Positions 1 through 17,900 of a DNA stretch of 64,000 nt are shown one piece after another. The translations under genes were made by a program, and so were the position numbers. Origin of the DNA: Owenia fusiformis. Lineage: Eukaryota > Annelida > Polychaeta > Sabellida > Oweniidae. Positions within the stretch are counted from its first letter, which is position 1, and the number at the start of each line of letters is the position of its first letter. The stretch lies in contig CAIIXF020000004.1 in the NCBI GenBank assembly GCA_903813345.2, positions 20,990,477 through 21,054,476 of the forward strand, read 5' to 3'. The notes beneath the pieces were generated by a model, which searched no databases, was not told the origin of the DNA, and saw only the letters and a program-made list of their open reading frames with translations.

Positions 1-453
1 TCATTTTGGTGGTGTTACCATGCAATATTATTCAGGTGCTATTACCATGCAATTTTTCATTCAGGTGGTGTTACCATGCATTTTTCATTCAGGTGGTGTT
101 ACCATGCAATTTTTCATTCAGGTGGTGTTACCATGCAATATTATTCAGGTGCTATTACCATGCAATTTTTCATTCAGGTGGTGTTACCATGCATTTTTCA
201 TTCAGGTGGTGTTACCATGCAATTTTTCATTCAGGTGGTGTTACCATGCATTTTTCATTCAGGTGGTGTTACCATGCAATTTTTCATTCAGGTGGTGTTA
301 CCATGCAATATTATTCAGGTGCTATTACCATGCAATTTTTCATTCAGATGGTGTTACCATGCAATCTAATTCAGGTGCTGTTACCATACAATCTAATTAA
401 GGTGCTATTACCATGCAATTTTTCATTCAGGTTGTGTTACCATGCAATCTACA
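1..453. repeat. 27-29 bp minisatellite in a POLR2A intron
   Basis: About 15 tandem copies of a 27-29 bp unit built around GGTGTTACCATGCA, with CAATATTAT and CATTTTTCAT variants alternating. It runs from the window edge up to the splice acceptor of the exon at 455. Three frames stay open through it only because the repeat lacks stops. The array supplies the sequence just upstream of that acceptor. Confidence 0.93.
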
Positions 454-454
454 G

Positions 455-6758
<6,304 letters not shown>

Positions 6759-7745
6759 ATACACTAGAGGACTATAAATCTGTGGACTAAAATTTTTAAT
6801 TAGAACTGTATTATGGAAATGATATTCGGTGCTGAGGCTCAACATGAAGTGGACTTCCTGAGAGGGGAGTCTGAATACCAGGACGTAAAATCCTTGAAAA
6901 CTGGGTATTACCAGGGAACATTTCTGGTATTTAGATGCGCATAATTTGAAGGGTTGAAGCCTGCAAAGCAAGGAGTGCACGAGCTAAAAAACTTAAATTC
7001 CTGGTATTGATAAACCAGTGGAATAAAATATGCAGTAGAAAAGAGACAACAATTCCTGATGGTGATATACAAAGGAAGATTTGTTTTAACATTAAATGAT
7101 ATGGCTGAATAGAAGATATTTTCTCCTTTGTGAATGGAGAATTTAAACTCATTCAAGCATGTGAAGTGAAAAATGAAAATCCACTCGCATGCATTGAGCA
7201 AGTAGTTGGCTCTCCTTTTCAGAAAATGAAAGATTATGTATTAAATCCTGTTTAAGTGGAACACCTTTGGTTCCTGAAAATAGTGTTTCGCTTTGGAGGG
7301 ATTTCACTCGCAGAAGTTCATTCTATATTATTGTGATAGGATAATGGGACTTGGAAAAATGTTCCACTTATGCAGGCATTCTACTTAAAGAGGTGTTCTA
7401 CTTTTACAGGTTTTATTCCATATGCTTATGGCATTTCAGTCTGGAGATGCCATTGGTATTTGGCTTAAAATCCAAAAATTCAGCTGAACAAGAGAGTTAT
7501 TGGAAATGTAACCTTTTTATGAGATGTACAAAGTACACTGAGTCTAGTCTAGTGCACAGGCCTTAGAAAACAACCAGTCCACTGAAGTGATTGGAGCTAT
7601 TTTCTACGACTATGCATAAGACTACACTTTTAATTTTGAAAAAATCAACAAATATATATATTTTATGTATAAAGTGTAAATAAAAGATTAGTCAGAAGCA
7701 CTGTCATGACTGTGCTCCATGATGATTGTAGACATTTCAAATAAA
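6759..7745 (+). other. POLR2A 3' UTR region with polyadenylation signals
   Basis: Non-coding sequence after the POLR2A stop. Candidate AATAAA hexamers lie at 7679-7684 and 7740-7745. A TIR element (7243-7416) lies inside this stretch. The exact cleavage site cannot be seen. Confidence 0.6.
7243..7416. mobile_element. Short TIR element, copy 2 of 3
   Basis: Ends AATCCTGTTTAAGTGGAACA and, inverted, AAACCTGTAAAAGTAGAACA. These arms match each other over about 24 bp with few mismatches and match the copies at 3095 and 35325. It sits in the 3' flank of POLR2A. Confidence 0.65.
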
Positions 7746-10246
7746 ATGAAATACAGAATCATGTTTTATAAAAAATTGATTTTTATAAATGTTTGTGTTC
7801 TCAGTTAAGGTGAGATATCCAGAGGTTTCATTAAAGTAACTTCATATTTCTTCATGTACTAGAAGTACAAAAACTCGATGCTATTAATTAGATATTTGAA
7901 TAGAAATATTTTTTATCCAAATCCTGGACATGGAAACTTAGGAAACTTGTCTCATTCAATTCAGTTTTGTTTCAATCCAATAGTTGATACAAAACTCTCA
8001 CTTCTCCATTTAATCATTTGTCATGATTTACCTAACCCTCACAGAAAAAGAAGAAAGCTTATTTAATTCTCTCTGGATTGTGCTAGAGTTCCTCAACTTC
8101 TCATGTTTATTGTAATATTGTAAAACTACAAATTCATTTGAAATAACAATGTGGCCACCAAAATTATACATTTATATGGCATCATTTAAATGTGAGTTTT
8201 ACCATTTAATCATTAATGGTAAGCACAAGCTGATTTTCTCAGCTTTTAAATTAAATAATTTGTGAGATGAAAAAATATCTCTTTGAGACAATGGAACAAA
8301 CAAATCCATTTCTTCAAATCGGTGTCAAAGAGTTTGTGGAATAATTTACCATCGTACTGGATAAGAATTTCACAATTTTATTTGTGTAACTTTCTAGAAA
8401 GCATAGAACAAATGAAATAATTCAACTCTCAAATTAAAGATTTTCAAATATGTTTTTTTTGCGCCAAAACATTGTACATCCTACTTGTAAAGGATAACTG
8501 GTGTAAAACATTTAGATTTTGTACAAATCAGAAATAAAAAACTGATTGTAAAAACAGAAATATCATTATGTTGTGTTATCTTTTGTGACTCGCCCCATAT
8601 AAGTTTTTGAGGAATTCCAACATTTTCAAAAATTGCTCAAATTCAAAAATATACTTGAAAAATGACCTTGACAGCAGAATATGTAGTGTTGACAATACTA
8701 AAATGATTTTTGATGCCATTTGGATTTTAAAAGAAAATATTCCTGAAATAGTGAAATCAATGTCACACTAAATCTCAGTTAAAGCAGTTACGGAGGCTTA
8801 ACTGTCAAACCAGATTCAGTTTTGACCCGAGTGTTGGACCTATACATCTATATCAGTGTGCGAGTCAACAAAATTTAAGGCCCACTTTGCATATTTTTAA
8901 CGTTTTTGGGCAAAATAAAGAATTACATTTGAATTTCATAGTATGTCTAAAGTATTGATAAGAACCTTCTTTCATTTGACACCAACAACAGCTCAAATGG
9001 ACTACATCAAAGCTTACAATAAATCATCAAAAAATATTTTGGATTTGTCAAGCTTTATATATCAAGTTTTTATCAATGTCATTGAAAGTTGGCAAAGTTG
9101 TTTGTATTACACGATACATTCATTTTTATAGAAGTGTCGCCATCTTTTAAACCAAAAGTAATTTAAAACGTCCACTTTGCTTGACATTTGCATGAATGTC
9201 TAATGATCTCTGAACTCAAACTTTGTGTCATATTTGAGCGAGTGTGTGAGTAAACACATTTCAATGATTTTTTCTTCTAAATTAAGTATAATGCTAGTGG
9301 GCCTTTTTAACTAAGAATTTTCTGCCAGATAAATCAAAGGATTATCATGATGAATAACAGAATAAGGTAAAACATGGAATATCATATGAGCAAACGTAAA
9401 CTAAATATGTCTCCAGTCTTAGCTAAAACTTGACCAATTCTTTCTAAAGGGAGGCAGTGTTAGATTATTAGACAAAATAAACGGAATGTGTTTCTGAATG
9501 CTAGCAGCAGACGAGGAGACACCTATTGAACCAGTCAGTGACCTCAAATTAGTAACAAAACACAAGAAATAAGGTATTATTTTTCATTATTTTTCTATTG
9601 ATAAATATACTATAATGTCATGTATGTGTATGTACAATATAATAAAAACTCCATATATTATATGTCTTAGGCTACCCTTTTAAAATTACAACAAACACCA
9701 ACAACAAAAATCTTGAATGGAACCCCTCCTCTCAGCAATATTGTATTTCTAATGAATATAATCTGTTGTATCGAGTTTAATTAAGTTGTATGAAACAGTA
9801 TAACTGCAGCACAAATCAACATGGTTTTCTCAAGCAAGTTGACCCAACATACACTTACAGTTACACCCGTCAACAAATGACAATGAAAATATGGCACACT
9901 ACTTCTGAAATGCAATAAAAATTGTCTCCTTGATTTGTCCAATGACATGATCATTTGACAAAATGGACCAACAATAGGAGCCTCATATACAGGGTGACCC
10001 ATAAATACAACCCTCTCATTTTTTAATTTAATAACTTACTTTTTTGTATTTTGGTGGATTCTTGAATTTTTGTCTAGTCTACTAGAGAGTGGTGTACAAA
10101 AGATAATTCAAAAAAATTCCATGATGATTAAGAAAATTATTTAAATTTTTTTGGAACACTGTTTTTCATTTTCCCAATTATCACTTGAGCTTTTTATGAA
10201 GCTTGAGAAAACCATGAGTTCTTATAGGCTGACAATATAGAGATCC
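7746..10246. other. Intergenic region, no gene recognised
   Basis: A/T-rich sequence between the convergent 3' ends of POLR2A and MPDU1. No long open frame or spliced exon is recognisable. One lone mariner-type end (TACAGGGTGACCCATAAATA) starts near 9990, with no partner end visible. Confidence 0.6.
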
Positions 10247-13200
10247 CTAATTTGTTTTCTGTTTCTCTTTACCAGAGTTCCAATAAATCGCCATCTGGAA
10301 TGTGATAATCCCATTACAAATTGTAGAAACAACATATGTTAATATCATCATAAGGTCCCCTGTTTCTTGAATTGAAGTTAAAATTCTGGCTACAGAACCA
10401 AGGAAGAGTAGCATGACTGTGATAGCGCTGAGCTGTCCTGTTGACCCATTCCTGAAGTTTTCTAATGCCTGGATCATCTGGAAAATGAAATAAACATGTG
10501 GTGTCTCATGGATACATTTGGTGACTCATGGATTAATCACTTGAATTCTCATTATACATTGAATACAAGAGCGCATTTCAATAAAAATGTCAAAAAAATA
10601 CTCAGGGTTCATTTGAATATGGAAGCTAGTGATTTTGATAACTTGACATTTTTCTGTGTAGCTATTTCACTAGGTCTAATTGACATAACAGAGTAATAAG
10701 ACATTTGATCTCAACCAAGAAAATTATTTGGAAAAGTGAATTTGAAAAGTCGCAAAATACTAAAGTGACTGGTTTCAACAAGCTGGTATCAATGTGTTAT
10801 TTGTAAAACCGTTACCTTTGCCATGGCAACAACTGGCATATTGGCAGCTTGAAGGCCCCATAATAAGGACAATGGTGCGCTAGGTGATAGTAGGAAACCA
10901 ATAGTTGCAGTATACACTGAAAATAAAAGTGACTATCAATATGTATATAATAAATAGCATACAGTAGGGATGTCATGGATACCAGAGTTTGTTGTTTGTT
11001 CAGAATTATTCTGAAAGTTAAGTGACAATTCTAGATAACATTACTGCATTATTTAAGGAATAAAGACCGAGATTCTACATTTTATGGCACAATATATAAC
11101 CGAAAATCATCTGTTCATTGTTAAAAGACCAAAATCGTGGAGTGGCCAGGATAAAATCTGAGGTCATACATTCATGACATTTGCCAGAAAGACATCTATT
11201 TTCATTTTTGAAATTTAGCTGTCAAACATACTCAATCTTTCTCTCTTGGTTAGTCATATGAGAAGTGTTTTAGCTTACCAGTGATGAAGATTAGTGCCTG
11301 AGATAGTTTGTCACTATAGACGAGAATAAGAAATCCTATAATAGCGGTCTGAAGCACCAGGAATATGCCCTCTCCATAGGAACTGAAACAGAAATAAGCC
11401 CTGTCAATACTATTACTGAGCCTTATCATGAAAACGATCAATGAACCTCACCTCACAGACACCAAATTTTGTGTCAATGGCACCCCTGTGGCGCTTCAGT
11501 GATTGACCGGAATGAGTGTAACTTACAAAGTTGGTATAGGGGTATTAAAAAGTTTAAGTGCGCTTGAATGTGCTGTTATTGTTGAAAACATGTGAGCATG
11601 TAATTTGCGTCGCGGAGCTTTTTGTTCTTTTTCGTGATACCTGCGGACAAGGCTCATTAAGTGCTGTGCGGGTGAATTGCGCCAGCTGGCATACGAAAAT
11701 GCACCCTCGATATACAATCATACCAAGGATGAATATGATTTATTTCTCAGATGAGCTCACAATTTGCTTACCTAAATGGAAAATTCATAGCATATCCATA
11801 GCTTGTAGATGCAGAGACTGCAAGTAACTCTAATATAACACTGGCAAAACTCAGGCCCTCTGCACTTTTAGCTGAGAGCAGTTTGATGATCTGAGGCAGC
11901 TTCACTGAAAAAATAATTCAAGGATTAATTTAAGAGTCCAATGATTTTTAAATTGGTGTTAATAGACCAAAAATGAAGAGTGATTGAGGTCTTTGGCAAT
12001 GGGCATAATAAAATTGAAGGTCATATATTTGACATAAATCATAGAGTTGAGGTCTTTATTACGATTCCAATAAGATTTGGCATTTGCATGAAGTGATCTG
12101 TAATGAAATTTAGTTATTGTTATTGACCAGCAAACCAATTGTAACGTCACATATCATAAACGAATCAGAATTAAATTAAATCAAGGACATTATCTTTTTA
12201 TATGTAAAGCATACACTCACCTAAGACTGCCCCTAGGATGATGGCATACCCCAAACATTTCACTCACCTAAGACTGCCCCTAGGATGATGGCATACCCCA
12301 AACATTTCACTCACCTAAGACTGCTCCTAGGATGATGGCATACCCCAAACATTTGCTGATGACTATCTTCAAGCATTCCACTGAAAAATGTGAATGTACG
12401 GTAGATCAGTGTATTGAGAATTTTCATGATTTTAATTACAAAATTATTATTATTCCATAGTTAGCGTGATATTCTTAGGATAACATGTGAAAATAAAACT
12501 GTATTTTTGTAATCAGTGGTAAAATATGATATTTTTGACAAATTTTCACTTAACCATAGCATACGGTTTTTTAGCCATGACATACGGCGCCGTATGCGAT
12601 GGTTTATGGATCATTTGGAAAATTTGAATTAAATCACTTAATTTCCGACGATTCTGATGATGACTTTAACTATGGAATAAAAAGAACATCCTATGATTTA
12701 CTCATGATATGATTTTAATCCACTCATGGATATTGATATCTGCACTCATAAATCATAGAATATCCTCTATTTATTATAAAAAATGGGTTTGATATTTTCG
12801 CATATTTATGTGGATATTTACATATAAATTGAAACAAAACATGTACAAATGTGAAAAATTCTACCTGTTGTAAAAATTATAGGTTCTTGTTATATCTTGA
12901 AAATTCATGAAAAATTCTAGACATACGGCTCTTAAGCAGTACATTTATATACATGTAGATGCAACCTCCCCCTGGAAAACTCCTGGGTTCTTCCCTGCAG
13001 TGTATGTTGGGTAGAAATGTGAGACAAGCTACAGTACATCTAGTTTAGCCCAAGGACATTTACAAGCTCCATGCTTAGCCCAAACTCTCATAGGAGTATC
13101 TCGGAATAGACAATGCGGTGGGCAGATGGAGAAGTAGTCAACATCATTCAACTTGCTTAAAACACTAGTATGTATTATTTTACATTCCCAAATCATTACT

Positions 13201-14691
13201 TTTGTCAAAATATTTCAAATATCATGAAAATAATCTATCTGAGGAAAGATTTCGAGTTAAAGTTTTCTTGATAATAGTGCACCGTACATGTGTTGATAAA
13301 TTAGGTACACCTTAAGCAAATAATCATATTCAATGTTGGAATTTTACGCTTATGTGGCACAAGCATGGGAAAAGAACCAATCACGTCCATAGGCCTTGGA
13401 ACTAGGAACACATATAAAAAATCGTGTTATTGATGTAGATGTGTCGAACACACCAATTAAAGAGCTCCCTGGCCTATGCTCCATCAATTATTTATGTGAA
13501 GTCACCAGGCCAAGGGTAAATATTTGCCCGACAGTGGTACTGTCATAGAGTGTGTTCTACCATCAATACTCAATAACATGCAAACAATATGAATCATGAT
13601 ACCTGTACCTCTATGAAATGAAAACCATAGGCCAAGGGAAAAGTAATACTAAGCTGTATATAGAATATACGGCTTACTATTAAAGTGGGGATCATAAAGA
13701 ATTAAAAAAGCTATGAAAATTACGTGCTGTCGCACATGTAATAAATTCTTACCTCAGTGTATTCAGTGCTCATTTTCTCCGTCTTAGTAAGTCCAAATAT
13801 AGTGGAATTTGTGTCCATAATGACAAATAAGAGCTTAAAAAGTTGAAGTGGATATTCACATGTTATGCCGACTCTTCAAATGTTGAGGTGATTTTGTCGC
13901 CCGATTGCGCCGGAATGGAGGATTGGCTCCCAGAATGCAACATGACACGTGCCAGCTTTCAAAATGCTGTTCCGCCATTTTGAAACCTGTCACGAGTAAA
14001 TACGGTTAACTGATGTTGCATTCTGGGAGTCGACCGTCCTTGGATAACAAACATGGCGATTCATGAAAACATTCCTACGATTTGGTAGGGATTTATCCAT
14101 TATTTGCAGCATGGGCTTTCAACTAGAAAGCCCATGTTTGCAGGTATGAAGCTTTGGATTCATTTATTGTGCTACTTTAGTGAACGGGAATTATTTTTCT
14201 ACCGCTTGGGAGAGTTTGAGACACGAAACTTGGAATTTAGCTCCTTGTGACAACTTGTGAAAATTGAGTTTTATTTTTGTCCCCAACTGTACTTTACCAT
14301 TGGCCTATGATGAAAACAATGACACTCATCATGTTTTTGAAGATTTTTGAAAACATGAAATTACTTTTAACTGAATATCCAAACAACAGCTAATTGTAGG
14401 ACACATTTAACTGTTAAACTACTGTATACCTTGATGGATTAAGATATGAGACTATAGGAAACTGGAAAAATGTAGACGAATTCACCTATTATCGCCCACG
14501 TAAAATAAAATTTTGCAAACTTTTTAAGTTTTAAACGTTTCGTATGAGTAATCGTCAATAATTTAGATGTTAAATAAAGCCTATAAACTAAACGTACCTT
14601 CGAAGAAGTTGAAATTGACGAAAAACTCATAAAAACAGGGATCTGGCACTAAAATCTGTACCCAAGGTTTTAACGGACCGAAAAATGCCAT
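10247..14691 (-). CDS. MPDU1: Mannose-P-dolichol utilization defect 1 protein (PQ-loop membrane protein)
   Basis: Complete six-exon gene. Coding exons, 5' to 3' on the minus strand: 14691-14598, 12380-12315, 11904-11772, 11382-11279, 10916-10816 and 10477-10247. These give 242 aa in one frame with GT..AG introns; human MPDU1 is 247 aa. MPDU1 is an ER multi-pass PQ-loop protein needed to use dolichol-phosphate mannose and glucose in glycan and GPI-anchor assembly. The two PQ-loop segments are visible: [18 protein letters not shown] in exon 3, and the last-exon stretch [12 protein letters not shown] followed by [14 protein letters not shown]. Hydrophobic helices surround them. The N-terminus [16 protein letters not shown] fits the family. 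The start is the first ATG of an exon just inside the shared promoter with the coiled-coil gene. Exon 2 carries an odd tandem duplication across its splice donor (separate entry). Confidence 0.96.
12214..12354 (-). repeat. Three tandem copies of the MPDU1 exon 2 end plus splice donor
   Basis: Exactly three 47-bp units (12214-12260, 12261-12307, 12308-12354), nearly identical. Each contains 40 nt of exon 2 plus the intron start GTGAGTG. Only the unit at 12308-12354 is continuous with the exon 2 acceptor (12380), so its donor (intron begins at 12314, read leftward) keeps the protein frame. Using either distal donor would read GGT-GAG-TGA and terminate. Confidence 0.93.
13627..14308. mobile_element. 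Possible TIR element in MPDU1 intron 1
   Basis: Left motif CATAGGCCAAGGGAAAAGTA near 13627 and the inverse-like ACTTTACCATTGGCCTATG ending at about 14308. The same end is found in the 81-bp element at 44473. It is unclear whether these two ends belong to one insertion. Confidence 0.35.
13927..14029. repeat. Inverted repeat with 16-bp perfect arms
   Basis: CTCCCAGAATGCAACA at 13927-13942 and its exact reverse complement at 14014-14029, about 70 bp apart. It looks like a small foldback element or TIR pair in MPDU1 intron 1. No target duplication was identified. Confidence 0.6.
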
Positions 14692-14941
14692 TTTGAACTT
14701 TGAACCGCCACATATTACTTTGAAGGATGACGTCACTCTTTATTTTCTTGACGCGCGGGAAATTTAAAAGTTTTGAACTTTGAAAGGTTTAAAATTGCAT
14801 TGAGATAAACTATGGATTAATTAAATTTGCGTGTTTTCTACAAATGATCAAGCAAAACAGATTACACTTTACCCTGAAAATATAAATAATACAAAACGGA
14901 TGTTAGGCCTACTACATGTATTTTGAGTGAGCAAAAACATC
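14692..14941. promoter_or_regulatory. Bidirectional promoter between MPDU1 and the coiled-coil gene
   Basis: Only 250 bp separate the two divergent start codons. The interval has a perfect palindromic CRE-like site TGACGTCA (14728-14735) and an E2F-like site (TTTCCCGCGC on the minus strand, 14753-14762). No TATA box is obvious near the MPDU1 side. Function is inferred from position and motif match. Confidence 0.6.
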
Positions 14942-17900
14942 ATGAGAAAGAGAAGTTTTATGTTTTGGCAAAGAGGCAGCAAAGGAAGCCTTAACGAGGA
15001 TGAATCAGACTCAGATCAACACACACATTCGGAAATAAGCAGGACTAAAACAGAACAATTTAATTCTGGGCAAAATGAACCGACAACATCAATGGATCCA
15101 AACGATGAAGATGCTGTCCTACCTTTTGATCACCCAGCCATGTCTTATGAACAACTTAATGAACACATTGAAAATACAATTAAGATGGTGGAATTTGCTC
15201 AGAAGAATGATTTATATAAAAACAAGTAAATTATTGACTTCAAGTCGTTTAAAATGTATGGTAGGTTTCAACAATGAAGATGATAAAATAAACTTTCTTG
15301 GCATCTGCATTCTTGTTAAGTTTAGGCCTATTGATATTGTTGATGCCGGTTTGATGAAATTGTCATTAACTTTTGAAAGAATATTTGATATTATTTTAGG
15401 CCTACTTTACAATGCAAATTGTTGCTTTGAAGTGCATGTACGATGCACTCAACTTATAGATCAACCAGTCTTTGAAATATGTTAAATTCGGGGGTCAACC
15501 CAGTTGTCCGAAACCCAGTTGTCCGAAACCCAGTTGTCCGAAACCCAGTTGTCCGAAACCCAGTTCTCCGAAACCCAGTTGTCCGAAACCCAGTTCTCCG
15601 AAACCCAGTTCTCCGAAAATTAAAAAATTAAATGTCTTAGTAACGAATCTTGTCGCAACTTCGCGAATCAGGACAGCATAACATTGGTATCACGTTGACA
15701 TCGGTTAGCCCGGTCAATAATGGGTCCGAAAGTTCACGATCATGTATATATTCTTACTAGATTCTCGGCACATAGACTTATATGGACATTCTACAAATTT
15801 TGAACCGCATTGTCCAGCACGAATCGCACTCCTTCTTGGTAAAAATTCAAGACTGCCGCCAACATTTTAGACAATTATCACAGTCGAAGAGAATATTCTG
15901 GCGAAAGGAATACCTATCTCATTCGAATAACGTATGGACGTCCGTGACAATTATATATATTCATTTGATAATTTTTTCATTCCCTTTTCTCAATAAAATA
16001 TGGTTAATTATGTTTTCCAATATCAATTGATAATATTTCTACCCTGAAAAATATCTAAAAAGAAGATTTTGGTTGTTCAGTACCACCCATTGTTAAGATT
16101 TCGTCCAAATTTTCGATAAATCAATAAAATATGCTCATTTCGTATAGAGACTTATATATGTGGCATATATACATATCAGATGTCTATCCTTTTTTCATCA
16201 TAATATAAGAGGCTTGTATGTTTTAGTAGAAACGTATTCCTTTCCAAACATTTAGATTTAAGAATTTCTCCCATTGGTGATATTGTTCAAAATCAAAACT
16301 GTGTTTTTGCGATATATTGAACTGTTGAAGTAAGTGTGTAATAGTTTGTAGTAGAGCCAAGATTTGATCTGTATCATGTACGTACCCTGCATAAAAAATT
16401 CGTTTTTAGTGTGCCATAGATGTCAACCATTAACTATTGCAGAATCATTGAAAAAGTTTTGTGAAAAATTAGGATAATGTTTCAAAATTATACACCGGAC
16501 AATAAATAACTATACTCAATGCAGACAGGGAGTTTTAATTGCCCAAAAACTGAGTATCAAAATGCATTTGTATCTCTTTAGTATCTTGCATGACTCGTTC
16601 ATATGAATTCTTTATTTCTACCTCGTTCCCAATACATTCTGAGACAGTTCAACCTTTGCCCCACGTCGCCACGCGGTCCTAACTTCGACCGTTAATTTGA
16701 ATTTTTGACCTACCGGAAATTTGAAAATCAATTACGAGTCTCATACTGCACCGTTTTTCTTCAAACTTGTTCCATTCAAAGCATGACAAAAATCTCTTTC
16801 TGATGGTACGTTATTATCTTAAACAGAGTTGCTACTTCCAGCGTAATTTTGGTCCCCAGCTGTAAGAAGGCCTTCTAACAGCTGGGGAGTGGGGACCAAA
16901 ATGCTGCTAGAACGAGAGACTCTTTACAATAAAGTAATGCACTGACAGAAGTGCAATTTTGTTTTGCTTTTAATGGTATAATGGAAGAAAAACGGTGCAG
17001 TATCAGACCCGCAATCCTTGATTTTCAAGCATCTGGTAGGTCAAAAATTCCAATTAACGGTCGAAGACCGCGTGATTGCAGAAAGTGATGACCACGTGGA
17101 AATTTTGGAACTACCCTTTCGAGTAGGCAAGTAGACCCCAAACGGTTCTAAGTACTTCCAATCCGTCCACAGTTTAAGCCCGTTCTCGAGAGCGTAGTGA
17201 GAACTAGTTTGGTGTGATAATAGGGTCAGATACTGAAAGTGTAAGCATGGACGACCTCCCACCGTCCAATGAATACAGTGGGTTCAGAATCAGAAGGCGT
17301 TTCAGACGGCGTTCTGAAACAGCTCACTATAGCTTATTCCTTAAATTTTGGCCTGAATGCTTTGTACGTTGAGAGACGGGACGGGACACGACCAGTGTGA
17401 CAGCGCCATTAGCATTAGGCGCACGATGGGCACATTTTAACTTAGTATGAGTAGGGGATAATTTATGAGGATCAATAGGACTTCCCACGGCAGCCGCACG
17501 GTGAATTTTAAATTTCTGTTGATAAATAATACTTTTTTCATTTTATTTACATCAGGGCAATTTATAAATGTTATTCATAGTGCTAGGATGTAATATCAAA
17601 TGAAAAGTGATCGTGAAACATTGACAAATAATGATTCAATCTTGTTGAGCCAGTTGATTTCTACGGGACCTCAGAAATGAACAAATATTATAACTCCGAG
17701 TTACAATTTCTATACGGCGACCCTGCGGCGTGTGAAAAACTGGATACGCCGTACGGAGTCCCCAAGGCAAGCGTAGTTTTCCTACGCACAGGCACTGTAG
17801 CCCTTTTAAACATTATCCTCCGTCAATAGAAGATACACTCACCTCCATAAGTTGAATTTTTATTTACTTAACCGGCGATGAAATAACTTATAATATTGAT

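Noticed and set aside
9781-10002. 73-codon minus-strand frame near the MPDU1 end
   Set aside because: No domain, no splice link to MPDU1, and it ends at a lone mariner-type terminal repeat.
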